In this document: positions 36,654-45,625 of the stretch, piece by piece
How positions within the stretch are numbered: position 1 is the first letter of the stretch
Layout: each line of letters starts with the position of its first letter
Origin: Thermoanaerobaculum sp.
Lineage (GTDB): Bacteria; Acidobacteriota; Thermoanaerobaculia; Multivoradales; UBA5704
Assembly (NCBI GenBank): GCA_021154885.1
Contig: JAJKHS010000160.1
Span: 1 to 64,000, forward strand
Length of the DNA: 64,000 nucleotides
Direction: 5' to 3'
Notes under the pieces: generated by a model
Told to the model about the DNA's origin: nothing
What the model saw: only the letters and a program-made list of their open reading frames with translations
The model's database searches: none
Position numbers and translations under genes: made by a program

Positions 36654-36743
36654 GCCGGTCCCCTCCTGCCCAAACGAGAGCCTTGGGCATGGATCTATCC
36701 AAAATTCGTGCCGCCGGACGGCGGCGGACCGGACCCGAGCAGC

Positions 36744-36772
36744 GAGGGGCGGCCGGCCCGGCGCCGCCCCTC
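36744..36772 (-). terminator. GC-rich hairpin between epimerase and glycosyltransferase genes
   Basis: A 10-bp stem GAGGGGCGGC (36744-36753) / GCCGCCCCTC (36763-36772) lies 10 bases after the epimerase stop. No U tract follows on the minus strand, so it is at best a weak or RNA-stabilising structure. Confidence 0.4.
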
Positions 36773-36781
36773 TAGGGAGGT

Positions 36782-37909
36782 TTACGAAGCCTGGCGTCCG
36801 GCCGTCGCGGCGACCTCGCCCAGGCCTCTGGATTCCAGCAACCAGTTGTAAAGGTTGCTCACGCCCTCACGCACGTTTACACGCGGCCGCCAGCCGGTGG
36901 CCGCCGCGAAGCGGGCGGTGTCGGAGACGTAGTAGCGCTGGTCCCCCGTGCGCCAGTTCTCGTAGAAGATCCGGGGCGGAACGCCGTGCAGCCCGGCGAT
37001 CAGGTCCACCAGCTCCAGCAGGGAGATGGTGTTGTCCGGCCCGCCGCCCATGTTGAAAGCCTGGCCGGCGACCGTGTCGATGTGGCGCTCGGCGAGGAGG
37101 AAGGCGCGGGCGAGGTCCTCGACGTAGAGGACGTCCCGCACCTGCATACCGTCGCCGTAGAGGGTGATGGGCCGATCCTCCAGGGCGCGGATGAGGAAGT
37201 GGGCGACCCAGCCCTGGTCCTCGGTGCCGAACTGGTGGGGGCCGTAGATGCAGCTCATGCGGAAGACGGCGGTGCGCAGGCCGTAGCTGCGGGCGTAGTC
37301 GAGCACGTACTGGTCCGCGGCCCCCTTGGAGCAGCCATAGGGGCTGTGGAAGTCGAGCGGCCGGTCCTCGCCGAAGCCGCGGGCGCTTAAGGCCGCGTCG
37401 CACGGCTCGTAGCGCAGGCCGCGCAGCTTCAGGGGGACGTCCGTCATGCCGCCGTAGACCTTGTTGGTGGAGGTGAAGAGGAGGACCGGCGGCTGCTCCT
37501 GCGCCCGCACCGCCTCCAGCACGTTGAGAGTGCCGCGGACGTTGACCTCGAAGTCGTGCACGGGGTCGGCGAGGCTGGTGGTCACCGCCACCTGGGCGGC
37601 GAAGTGGAAAACGGCTTCGACGCCGGCTACGGCCCGGCGCACGGCGAACGGATCGCGCACGTCGGCCACCTCGATGCTGAGGCGGTCGGCGTAGGTCTTC
37701 TTCAGCCAGCGCAGGTTCTGCTCGACGCCGGGCCGCGACAGGTTGTCAAGCAGCCGGACGCGGCGGCCGGCGGCGGCGATGGCGTGCGCCAGGTTGGTGC
37801 CGATGAAGCCGGAGCCGCCGGTGATGAGCACGGTCTTCTCCGCGCCGCGCCGGGCGCCGCCCATGGCGGAGAGATCCGGGAGCTTCTGCATCGTCTTCTT
37901 GGCGCTCAT
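36782..37909 (-). CDS. NAD-dependent sugar epimerase (CDP-paratose epimerase-like)
   Basis: A 375-residue extended SDR with TVLITGGSGFIGTNLAHA (NAD site), the catalytic YxxxK in SPYGCSKGAADQYV and SCIYGPHQFGTEDQGW, a stretch typical of the CDP-paratose/CDP-tyvelose epimerase branch. It probably makes a nucleotide sugar for the adjacent glycosyltransferases. The ATG is in an ATGA overlap with the upstream epimerase. Confidence 0.82.
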   Translation of the reverse strand: MSAKKTMQKLPDLSAMGGARRGAEKTVLITGGSGFIGTNLAHAIAAAGRRVRLLDNLSRPGVEQNLRWLKKTYADRLSIEVADVRDPFAVRRAVAGVEAVFHFAAQVAVTTSLADPVHDFEVNVRGTLNVLEAVRAQEQPPVLLFTSTNKVYGGMTDVPLKLRGLRYEPCDAALSARGFGEDRPLDFHSPYGCSKGAADQYVLDYARSYGLRTAVFRMSCIYGPHQFGTEDQGWVAHFLIRALEDRPITLYGDGMQVRDVLYVEDLARAFLLAERHIDTVAGQAFNMGGGPDNTISLLELVDLIAGLHGVPPRIFYENWRTGDQRYYVSDTARFAAATGWRPRVNVREGVSNLYNWLLESRGLGEVAATAGRQAS

Positions 37910-39036
37910 ACCGTCAACCCCCGGGCCGCCAGCTCCGCGCCGGCTTCCGCCGCGCGGTCGCAGGCCACCTGCCCCGCGAGCCAGGAGGCGAGCTCGACGA
38001 GCCCCTGCTCCAGCGGCATCTGCGGCTCGTAGCCAAGGACGCGGCGGGCGAGGGTGATGTCCGCCACGCAGTGCCGGATGTCGCCGACGCGATACTTGCC
38101 CGTGATCTCCGGCTCGATCGCCTCGCGGCCGAGCACCTCGCCCAGGGCGCGGGCGATCTCCCGCACCGTGTACTGGCGCCCGCTGCCGATGTTGAAGACT
38201 TGGCCGAAGACCTGATCGCTCGCCTCCGGCCGCTCCAGGGCGAGGCGGCAGGCGCGGGCAATGTCCGAGACGTGGACGAAGTCGCGCATCTGCCGGCCGT
38301 CCTCGAAGATCAGCGGCGGATTGCCGTTGAGCAGGCGGGAGGCGAAGATGGCCAGCACTCCGGTGTAGGGGTTGGAGAGCGCCTGGCGGGTGCCGTAGAC
38401 GTTGAAGAAGCGCAGCGCCACGGTGGGGATGCCATAGGCCCGGCCCACCATCAGGCAGAGCCGCTCCTGATCGTATTTGGAGAGGGCGTAGACGGAAGTG
38501 AGGACCGGCGGCTTGCTCTCCGGCGTGGGCACGGGCGTCAGCGGCCGGCCCTGGCCATCCTTGAGCTCCCACTCATGGGCCTTGAGGCTCTCGCGGTCGC
38601 GTTCGCAGGCGGTGACCGGCCGGCCGTCGGCGTCGCGGTACAGCCCCTCGCCGTAGATGCTCATGCTGGAGGCCACGACCAGCCGCTGCACCGGCCGCTC
38701 GATCAGCGCTTCGAGCAGCACCGCGGTGCCCAGGTTGTTGGCGCTGGTGTAGCGCTCGATCTCGTACATGCTCTGGCCGACGCCCACCATGGCGGCGAAG
38801 TGATACACCGCGTCGACGCCCTCCAGCGCCTGGCGTACGGCCTCCGGGTCCCGGACGTCGCCGGCGATCAGCTCGACGTCGGGAGAGAGATAGCCGGGCC
38901 GCGAAGCCGCGGGACCGTGGACCTGCTCCGACAGGTTGTCCAGAGCTCTGACGCGATAGCCGTGCTCCAGCAGCTCATCGGCGAGATGAGAGCCGAGGAA
39001 GCCGGCACCGCCGGTGATCAAGATCCGTCCGCTCAT
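37906..39036 (-). CDS. NAD-dependent epimerase/dehydratase (dTDP-L-rhamnose 4-epimerase-like)
   Basis: A 376-residue extended SDR with ILITGGAGFLGSHLADEL, the catalytic YxxxK in TSVYALSKYDQERL, and VALRFFNVYGTRQ. The insertion ELKDGQGRPLTPVPTPE is typical of WbiB-like dTDP-rhamnose 4-epimerases. It is the first gene of the sugar cluster, with a perfect sigma-54 promoter 270 bases upstream. Confidence 0.82.
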   Translation of the reverse strand: MSGRILITGGAGFLGSHLADELLEHGYRVRALDNLSEQVHGPAASRPGYLSPDVELIAGDVRDPEAVRQALEGVDAVYHFAAMVGVGQSMYEIERYTSANNLGTAVLLEALIERPVQRLVVASSMSIYGEGLYRDADGRPVTACERDRESLKAHEWELKDGQGRPLTPVPTPESKPPVLTSVYALSKYDQERLCLMVGRAYGIPTVALRFFNVYGTRQALSNPYTGVLAIFASRLLNGNPPLIFEDGRQMRDFVHVSDIARACRLALERPEASDQVFGQVFNIGSGRQYTVREIARALGEVLGREAIEPEITGKYRVGDIRHCVADITLARRVLGYEPQMPLEQGLVELASWLAGQVACDRAAEAGAELAARGLTV

Positions 39037-39305
39037 GCTGTCCTCCGAAGGAAGTCATTGATGATCTCGCACGCGATGGGGCCGGCGGACGAGGTCCGGC
39101 CGGTCCAGGGTCGGTCGAGGCGCCGGGGGATGGAGCCGGGTGTGGCCTGCCTGTGGCGGGAGCGGGGCGCCGACACGCCGGCGGGGTGAATCCCCGTCGC
39201 GCGGTCGAGGTCTGTCGGTCGTCGGCGTCACGGTCTCTCCCGCCCTTTCGCTCCCCGGCTCATGCAGCCGCCGGCAAAATCGAAGCCATCGCGGTTCCGA
39301 TAACC

Positions 39306-39321
39306 AGCAAGCGACGTGCCA
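39306..39321 (-). promoter_or_regulatory. Sigma-54 promoter for the epimerase-glycosyltransferase genes
   Basis: Minus strand TGGCACGTCGCTTGCT is a perfect match to TGGCACG-N4-TTGCW. It sits just past the terminator of the M16 operon. The rest of the 416-base gap (39037-39452) shows nothing else clear. Confidence 0.75.
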
Positions 39322-39325
39322 AGGG

Positions 39326-39351
39326 AAAAAACGCCGGGAGAGGCGTTTTTT
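39326..39351. terminator. Bidirectional intrinsic terminator after the M16 operon
   Basis: AAAAAACGCC (39326-39335) pairs with GGCGTTTTTT (39342-39351) around a 6-base loop, giving U tracts on both strands. It lies ~100 bases downstream of the M16 peptidase stop at 39453. Confidence 0.85.
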
Positions 39352-39452
39352 CGGGCGGGGCGAGAATCCAGCGGGGTCCCGGGCGGGGCGGGGCACCCCC
39401 GTGGTCGGGCTTATAGAGGTAAGTACCTGTATTTTCTACAGGGAGACGATTC

Positions 39453-40892
39453 CTACTTCTTTCCCGGGGCCGGCGCCGGCGGGGCGAGGTCGATCGGCGT
39501 CACCTTGCCGTAGGTGGTGAGGGGCTTGTCCGTCCCCTGGGCAGGGCCGACCACGACGATGGCGAAGTCCTCCGGGCGCAGCCGTCGGGCCGCCGCGCGC
39601 ACCTGGTCGGTGGTCACGCCTTCGACGGCCGTGCGGTAGCGCGACAGCCAGTCCAGTGGGTAGCCGAAGTACTCCAGGGTGAGCTGGCGGGCGAGCACCT
39701 CGCGCCGGGTGTCGTAGTTGAAGACGAAGGAGCTCAGCAGGGACTGCTTCGCCTTGGCCACCTCCTCGTCGGTGGGCGGCTGGGCGGTGAGGTTGCGGGC
39801 CTCCTCCAGCAGGGCGTCGATGCTGGCGCCGGTGGTCTGGGTCTTGGTGGAGACGAAGATCCAGGCCATGCCCGGATGGTCGTAGCCGCTGTCGAGCTGC
39901 CCCTGGACGCCGTAGGCGAGCCCCTTGCGGGTGCGCACGTCGTTGACCAGGCGCGAGGCGAAGGAGCCGGAGAAGAGCTGGTTGAGCACCTCCAGGGCGT
40001 AGAAGTCGGGATCGCTGCGCAGGCCGGCCAGGTGGCCCATCATGATGAAGGACTGGGTGACGTCGTCCTTGCGGGCGAACCAGACGCCGGGGCTGGGCTG
40101 CTTGCGATACGGCACGTCGGGAGCCTTCCACGCCGGTCCCTGCGGCCAGTCGCCGAAGGCTTCGCGAATCTGGCGGAGGGCCTCGTCGCGCTGGAAGTCC
40201 CCCGCCAGACCGAGGATGATGCGATCCGGATGGAAGGTCTCGCGATGCCAGGCCACCAGGTCGTCGCGGCGGATCTTGCCCAGCGAGGCGAAGGTCTCGG
40301 TGCGGCCGTAGGGCGAGTCGGGGCCGTAGACGACCTTCTTGAACTCGCGGGCCAGGAGCTGGCCGGGCTCGTCGTTCTGCCGTGCCACCTCGGCGATGGC
40401 CTGGTTGCGGGCCACCTCCAGCTTGCGGGCGTCGAAGGCGGGCCGGCGCAGCACGTCGGCGAAGACGCGGAGCACGGCGGGGAAGTCCGCCTTGAGCGCG
40501 GAGAGCGCAGCCTGGAGGTGGTCGTCCTGGGCGCGAACCTCGATGGCTGCGGCGCGGCTCTCGAGGTAGTCGTCGAGAGCGTCGCTCGCCATACTCTGCG
40601 TGCCGCCGGTGCGCATCACGCCGGCGCCGAGGCTGGCGAGGCCCGCCTTGTCCGCGGGATCGAGCCGGCTGCCGCCGCGGATCAGGGCCGTGGCCTCCAC
40701 CAGGGGGAGCTCGTGGTCCTCGAGGAGCATCACCACCATGCCGTTGTCGAGCACCACCCGCTCCGGCTGGGGGATGTCGAAACGCGGGAGCGGGGGATAG
40801 CGCAGGTCTTCGGCGCGGGTGGCCTGGGCCGCCGCGGCGGCGGGCAGGGCGAGGACGGCGGCCAGGAGGAGCTGCGAAGCGGTGCGGATCAT
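39453..40892 (-). CDS. M16 peptidase-like subunit without the zinc motif
   Basis: A 479-residue secreted protein (signal peptide ending AAAAAQA) with two M16 repeats. The HxxEH region reads SLGAGVM, so it cannot bind zinc; the substrate-binding RKGLAYGVQGQLDSG segment is kept. This is the inactive partner of the heterodimeric M16B type. ATGA overlap with the active subunit upstream. C-terminus Pro/Ala rich. Confidence 0.88.
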   Translation of the reverse strand: MIRTASQLLLAAVLALPAAAAAQATRAEDLRYPPLPRFDIPQPERVVLDNGMVVMLLEDHELPLVEATALIRGGSRLDPADKAGLASLGAGVMRTGGTQSMASDALDDYLESRAAAIEVRAQDDHLQAALSALKADFPAVLRVFADVLRRPAFDARKLEVARNQAIAEVARQNDEPGQLLAREFKKVVYGPDSPYGRTETFASLGKIRRDDLVAWHRETFHPDRIILGLAGDFQRDEALRQIREAFGDWPQGPAWKAPDVPYRKQPSPGVWFARKDDVTQSFIMMGHLAGLRSDPDFYALEVLNQLFSGSFASRLVNDVRTRKGLAYGVQGQLDSGYDHPGMAWIFVSTKTQTTGASIDALLEEARNLTAQPPTDEEVAKAKQSLLSSFVFNYDTRREVLARQLTLEYFGYPLDWLSRYRTAVEGVTTDQVRAAARRLRPEDFAIVVVGPAQGTDKPLTTYGKVTPIDLAPPAPAPGKK

Positions 40893-42418
40893 GGTTGGGT
40901 CCTCGCCTGCGGCGCGTCGCCGGGCTTGTTGACGAGCATGGCGACGGTGCGGTTCTCGCTGCGGAAAGCCTCGCCGGCCACCCGGCGGATATCGGCCTTG
41001 GTCACCTTGTCCAGGCGGTCGATATAGCGGAACAGCTCGCGCCAGTCGCCGTAGAGGCGCTGGTACTCGGCGAGCTGGCTGGCGAGCCCCTGGTTGCTGC
41101 GCAGCGAGCGGATGAGGTTGGCCTTGGAGCGGGCCTTGAAGCGGGCCATCTCCTCGTCCGTGACGTCCTGGCCCTTGAGCTTTTCAAGCTCCTCCCGCAG
41201 CGCCGTCTGCACCTGCTGGTTGCTGACGCCGAAGGCGGGCACGGCGAGGATGGCCCAGAGGTTCGGGTACTTCTCGCCGGGATAACCGGAGAAGGACTCG
41301 ACGTCGACCGCCAGCTTCTTGTCCCGCACCAGCGAGCGGTAGAGGCGCGAGGTGCGGCCGGTCGACAGGACGTCGTCGATGGCGTCGTAGACCGCCTGGT
41401 CCGGATGGGTGGACGCCGGCTTGTGGTAGGCCTCCAGGTACATGGGCTGGGAGGCGTCCTCCAGCACCACCGTCTTCTCGGCCACCTGCGGCGGCTCGAC
41501 GGTGCGCAGCGGCGGTGGCGCCGGGCGCGCCGGAATGCGGCCGAAGTACTGGTCGAGGATGGGGATCAGCGTCTCGGCGTGGACGTCGCCGACGATCGCC
41601 GTGGTGAGCCGGGACGGCACGTACTCGGTCTGGAAGAAGCGCTCGGCGTCGGTCATGGTGATCGACTGGAGGTCGCTGGTGTAGCCGATGGCGGGCTGGT
41701 GGTAGGGGTGGGCGGCGAAGGCGGCGCTGGTGAACTGCTCCACGAGCCGGCCGATGGGCTGGCTCTCGGTGCTCATCCGCCGCTCCTCCATGACCACGTC
41801 GCGCTCCTCGTAGAACTCGCGGAACACGGGGTGGAAGAACCGCTCGGATTCGAGGAAGGCGAAGAGCTCGACCTTGTTGGCGGGGAGGGAGTAGAAGTAG
41901 CGGGTCTCGTCGGCGCCGGTCGAGGCGTTCATGCCCACGCCCCCCTCGCGGGTGATGATGTCGTCGAACTCCCCCTTGACCACGAATCCCGCCGCAGTCT
42001 GCTGCTTCGTCTTGAAGTCGGCGAGCAGGCGCTCGAGCTTCTTCGCGTCCGGCTGCGGCGCCAGGCGTTCGGCCTGCCAGGCCTGGTAGGCGGCCTCCAG
42101 GGCATCGAGGGCCTTCTTCTCTCCTGCGAAATCGCGGGTGCCGATGTTGGGCGTGCCCTTGAAGGCCATGTGCTCGAACATGTGGGCGAGCCCCGTGATG
42201 CCCGGCACCTCTTGGGCGGAGCCCACGTCGGCGACCGTGGCAAACGAGAAGACGGGCGCGGTGGGCCGCTCGACGATGATGAACGTCCAGCCGTTCTGGA
42301 GGACGTGGACCTTGGTCTTCGCCTCGAAGGAGGCGAGGTCCTGGGCCGCCAGGGGCGCGGCGGCGGCGAACACGAGGAGGAGCAGCGCGAGGGCGCAGGT
42401 TACGGAGTTTCGGTTCAT
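40889..42418 (-). CDS. M16 zinc peptidase, catalytic subunit
   Basis: A 509-residue protein: signal peptide MNRNSVTCALALLLLVFAAA, zinc motif HMFEH in GLAHMFEHMAFKGT near residue 75 with the distal Glu expected in EERDVVMEERR. An extra helical insertion of ~50 residues (AAYQAWQAERLAPQPDAKK...) follows the zinc motif. It acts in the periplasm or outer envelope on peptides, as a dimer with the downstream inactive subunit. Confidence 0.9.
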   Translation of the reverse strand: MNRNSVTCALALLLLVFAAAAPLAAQDLASFEAKTKVHVLQNGWTFIIVERPTAPVFSFATVADVGSAQEVPGITGLAHMFEHMAFKGTPNIGTRDFAGEKKALDALEAAYQAWQAERLAPQPDAKKLERLLADFKTKQQTAAGFVVKGEFDDIITREGGVGMNASTGADETRYFYSLPANKVELFAFLESERFFHPVFREFYEERDVVMEERRMSTESQPIGRLVEQFTSAAFAAHPYHQPAIGYTSDLQSITMTDAERFFQTEYVPSRLTTAIVGDVHAETLIPILDQYFGRIPARPAPPPLRTVEPPQVAEKTVVLEDASQPMYLEAYHKPASTHPDQAVYDAIDDVLSTGRTSRLYRSLVRDKKLAVDVESFSGYPGEKYPNLWAILAVPAFGVSNQQVQTALREELEKLKGQDVTDEEMARFKARSKANLIRSLRSNQGLASQLAEYQRLYGDWRELFRYIDRLDKVTKADIRRVAGEAFRSENRTVAMLVNKPGDAPQARTQP

Positions 42419-42562
42419 GGTCGGGTCTCCCGTCTGGGGGAGTTTAACCGAGGAGGGAGTGATCTTGTTCGCCTTCCCAAACGCTACGGCTCCCGGCCCA
42501 CCGGGGCGCCTGCACATCCCCCACAGCGTGGTTCTATGAAACTCGAAGGGGACTTGGCGTTT

Positions 42563-42578
42563 TGGCACTATTGTTGCA
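42563..42578 (+). promoter_or_regulatory. Sigma-54 promoter for the Cys-rich secreted protein
   Basis: TGGCACTATTGTTGCA keeps GG-N10-GC and differs from consensus at one base of the -24 element. It lies 58 bases before the ATG at 42636. Confidence 0.65.
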
Positions 42579-42635
42579 AAAATGCAGAATCGTTAAGGAG
42601 CTCAAGGAAGCTGTCATCTTACCAAGGAGAAAAAA

Positions 42636-43079
42636 ATGGACAGAAGAATCTCGCGAGTCTTTGTGTCTTTCGCCTGGGCATTCACTTTCGCCCTGCCTTC
42701 TCCCGGCTTGGCGGAAGCGTGTTCATGCGACAGTTACCCGTTCTGCAGTGGAAATTATTGTTATTGTTGTACCACTGGAGGTAATTACTGTTTTAGCGTG
42801 GAACCTAGAAACAACCCGTGTAGCAATTTTACACTGGCATACAACGCCAGCCAAGGCGAACTTGCTGCATTTAAAGAACGGATTGATGTCTGGTCTGAAA
42901 GAGAGGATTTACGCACAGTGGTCGAAGCTGCGACCGAGCTTTACAACTCCGTGCTCTTCAAGGACAGCCAGAGCTTTGTTGAGGCGAGCGAAAAGTTCCA
43001 GCAGGCAATTAACTCCCTCTCGGGAGAAGCCCGTAAAAGCCTCATTCAGTCTGAGGGGAGACAGGCTCGCATTAAGTGA
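42636..43079 (+). CDS. Small secreted cysteine-rich protein, unknown family
   Basis: Encodes 147 residues. Signal peptide (residues 1-~27, ending GLAEA), then eight Cys within ~36 residues (CSC, FC, YCYCC, YC, PC), rich in Tyr, Gly, Asn, and a C-terminal helical region (GELAAFKERIDVWSERED... to the end). The Cys module may be disulfide-knotted or metal-binding; no family recognised. SD AAGGAGA precedes the ATG. GC content and codon use are lower than the neighbours, suggesting recent acquisition. Confidence 0.75.
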   Translation: MDRRISRVFVSFAWAFTFALPSPGLAEACSCDSYPFCSGNYCYCCTTGGNYCFSVEPRNNPCSNFTLAYNASQGELAAFKERIDVWSEREDLRTVVEAATELYNSVLFKDSQSFVEASEKFQQAINSLSGEARKSLIQSEGRQARIK

Positions 43080-43112
43080 TTCTTGCCTTTGACGAGACAG
43101 CAGTCTCGCTTG

Positions 43113-43139
43113 GGCGGGCGGCCTGCAAGGCCGCCCGCC
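43113..43139 (+). terminator. GC-rich hairpin after the Cys-rich gene
   Basis: GGCGGGCGGCC (43113-43123) pairs with GGCCGCCCGCC (43129-43139), an 11-bp stem with a 5-base loop, 34 bases after the stop. No U tract follows. A smaller GAGAC/GTCTC hairpin lies just before it. Confidence 0.5.
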
Positions 43140-43250
43140 GGGCGGCGAGCATCGACGGGATCTTCGGACGGGCCGTGGGTGGGCGTCGGTCCTCAGACCG
43201 CGATTAGCCGCCCTGAACCAGCCAGACATCACTCTCCCCCAACAATTCCG

Positions 43251-43808
43251 TCACGCCGCCTCGGCCAGCCGTTCTCGCGCCTCCATCAAGGCGAAGCCCA
43301 GGAGGTTGAGGCCCTTCCACTCCTCGGGGTTGCGCGAGCGCACGTCGTCCGAGGCGAGGCCGATGCCCCAGAGCGGGTCGAGGGGGCTCGCCTCCACCAG
43401 CACGCGGGGACCGGTGCCGAGGAGGAAGGTCTGCAGGTCCTTGTTCTGGCTGAACTTGTGGAGGTTGCCGCAGATCACCACCTCGAAGCGCGCCTTGTTC
43501 CACGTCTCCTGGTCGAAGCCCTCGATCTCGCGGCCGAGGCGCTTGGCCTCGGAAGGGCTCTTGGCGGCGATGATCTTCTCCTGCGCCACCGTGTCGCCGA
43601 ACAGCCGCGCCTTCTCGGCCATCATGAAGTGCTCGGCGGAGGCGTAGGTCACGCCGTCGACGGTGAAGCTTGAGGGCCACCAGTGGCTCAGGCAGCTCTT
43701 GCCGATCTTGCCGTCCTTCTCCGGGTGGTGGCCCCAGAAGAAGAAGTAGCTGGGCTTCTGCCCTTCAGTAATGTCCCGGCGGAGCTGGTGGACGCTGCGT
43801 GGATTCAT
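43251..43808 (-). CDS. NADAR-domain protein (YbiA-like)
   Basis: A 185-residue protein with YFFFWGHHPEKDGK, CLSHWWPSSFTVDGVTYASAEHFMM and NKDLQTFLLGTGPRVLVEASPLDPLWGIGL, the core NADAR signatures (in YbiA: N-glycosidase on riboflavin intermediates; in others: removal of ADP-ribose from guanine bases). Length is usual for the family with a short N-terminal addition. Start ATG at 43808. Confidence 0.9.
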   Translation of the reverse strand: MNPRSVHQLRRDITEGQKPSYFFFWGHHPEKDGKIGKSCLSHWWPSSFTVDGVTYASAEHFMMAEKARLFGDTVAQEKIIAAKSPSEAKRLGREIEGFDQETWNKARFEVVICGNLHKFSQNKDLQTFLLGTGPRVLVEASPLDPLWGIGLASDDVRSRNPEEWKGLNLLGFALMEARERLAEAA

Positions 43809-43893
43809 GGGGGGGGTCCTTCCCTGACAGGATCGGACGATTGTGCCCGAGGCTGGAGTCAGTATACAGGAATTATGTGAAAACCGGTAGTTC

Positions 43894-45621
43894 TTATCGT
43901 TGAATCGCTTTCCAGAACGTCTCGAACGGCAACGTATTCAGTACGTCACCCGCCGTGAGCCCGGCCCGGCGCGCCTGCTCGACGCCATAGCGCATCAGGT
44001 CGAGCTCGGCCGTGCGGTGGGCGTCGGTGTCGATCACCACCTTGCAGCCCAGCTCGCGGGCGAGCTTGAGGTGGGTGTCCTTGAGGTCCAGGCGGTTGGG
44101 GCTGGAGTTCAGCTCGACGGCCACGCCCAGCTCGGCGGCGCGGCGCAGCACGAGGTCGAGGTCCATGTCCACCGGCTTCCGGCGATTGATGAGCCGCGCC
44201 GTGGGGTGGCAGAAGACGTTGACCTCCGGGTGCTCCAGGGCCTTGAGCACGCGCGCGGTCTGCTGCTCCCCCGGCAGGTCGAGGCGGGAGTGGAGGGAGA
44301 CGAGCACGAGGTCGAGACCGGCCAGCATCTCGTCTTCGAGGTCGAGGGAGCCGTCGCCCAGGATGTCCACCTCCATGGCGCGCAGGACGCGGATCTCGGG
44401 GTGGCGGGAGCGGACCTGATCGATCTCGTGCCATTGCAGGCGCAGGCGATAGGCGTCGAGGCCGCCGGTCATCGACAGCGACTTGCTGTGATCGGAGATG
44501 ACCATGTACTCGTAGCCGCGGGCGGCGCAGGCCGTCACCATCTCCTCGATCGAGTTGCGGCCGTCGGACCAGGTGGAGTGCATGTGGAGATCGCCGCGCA
44601 GGTCCTGCACCCGGATGAGGTCGGGGAGCCGGCCGGCCGCCGCGGCTTCGATCTCGCCGCGGTCCTCCCGCAGCTCGGGGGGGATCCAGGCGAGGCCCAC
44701 GGTGGCGTAGACGTCCGCCTCCTCGCGCCCGGCGATCCACTCTCCCTCGCCGTCCGGTTGCTCGCGGAACACGCCGTACTCGGAGATCCGCAGCCCCTTC
44801 TCGACGGCCCGGCGCCGGAGCTTGACGTTGTGCTCCTTCGAGCCGGTGAAGTAGACCAGGGCGGCGCCGTAGCAGTCCGCCGGCACCACCCGCAGGTCGA
44901 CCTGGAGGCCGGAGCCGAGGACGACGGTGCTCTTGGTATCCCCGGCATTGAGGACCTTGTCCACCTGGGGATAGCCGCGGAAGCGCTCCATGACGGGGAC
45001 GGGCTGCGAGGCGATGGCCAGCAGGTCGATGTCCCCCACCGTCTCCTTGCGTCGCCGATAGCTGCCGGCCACCTCCAGACGCTCCAGCCCCGGCGACTCC
45101 CGCAGATAGCCGAGGAGGGGCTCGACGGCGCGCTCGGCCTGGGGGAGGAGGAAGCGGCTGCCGTGCTGGCGATACTCGGCGATGCCGGCGAGGATCTTCT
45201 CCTGGCTCTTGGCGCCGAAGCCGGGGACGGCGGCGATGAGGCCCGCCTTGGCCGCGGCTTCGAGCTCGTCCACGGAGCCGATCTTGAGCTCGTCGTAGAT
45301 CTTCTTCGCCTTCTTGGGACCGAGATTGGGGAGGCGCATCAGCTCGATCAACGAGCGGGGGACCTCGGCCAGCAGCTCGTCGCGGAAACCGAGCGTGCCC
45401 GTCTCGACCATCTCCCGCACGTGGTTGGCCATCTCCTTGCCGATCCCTGGGAGGTCGGTGAGCGGGCGATTTTCCTCCACCCATTTGCGCAGGGGAGTGG
45501 TCAGGCTTTCGACGGTGCGGACGGCGTTGCGATAGGCGCGGATGCGGAACGTATTGGCGCCCTGGATCTCGAGGACATCGGCGACCTCGTCGAAGATGCG
45601 GGCGATCTCGGGATTGTCCAC
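43894..45621 (-). CDS. polX: PolX-family DNA polymerase/3'-5' exonuclease with PHP domain
   Basis: A 575-residue protein in the usual order: N-terminal 8-kDa-like domain with helix-hairpin-helix motifs (LTDLPGIGKEMANHV, LPNLGPKKAKKIYDEL), nucleotidyltransferase core (AGSYRRRKETVGDIDLL near 190, and VDLRVV), and PHP phosphoesterase (DLHMHSTWSDG near 345, VISDHSKS, CHPTARLI, DTDAH). It acts in base-excision type repair. It starts 4 bases after the vapC stop. Confidence 0.93.
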   Translation of the reverse strand: MDNPEIARIFDEVADVLEIQGANTFRIRAYRNAVRTVESLTTPLRKWVEENRPLTDLPGIGKEMANHVREMVETGTLGFRDELLAEVPRSLIELMRLPNLGPKKAKKIYDELKIGSVDELEAAAKAGLIAAVPGFGAKSQEKILAGIAEYRQHGSRFLLPQAERAVEPLLGYLRESPGLERLEVAGSYRRRKETVGDIDLLAIASQPVPVMERFRGYPQVDKVLNAGDTKSTVVLGSGLQVDLRVVPADCYGAALVYFTGSKEHNVKLRRRAVEKGLRISEYGVFREQPDGEGEWIAGREEADVYATVGLAWIPPELREDRGEIEAAAAGRLPDLIRVQDLRGDLHMHSTWSDGRNSIEEMVTACAARGYEYMVISDHSKSLSMTGGLDAYRLRLQWHEIDQVRSRHPEIRVLRAMEVDILGDGSLDLEDEMLAGLDLVLVSLHSRLDLPGEQQTARVLKALEHPEVNVFCHPTARLINRRKPVDMDLDLVLRRAAELGVAVELNSSPNRLDLKDTHLKLARELGCKVVIDTDAHRTAELDLMRYGVEQARRAGLTAGDVLNTLPFETFWKAIQR

Positions 45622-45625
45622 GGGC

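Noticed and set aside
36698-36713. Sigma-54 like site before the first glycosyltransferase (CGGCACGAATTTTGGA on the minus strand)
   Set aside because: The essential -12 GC reads GG, so it was not counted.
31993-39396. Long open frames on the plus strand and in other minus frames across the glycosyltransferase region
   Set aside because: They are by-products of high GC; they lack family motifs and good starts, while the chosen frames match known domains.
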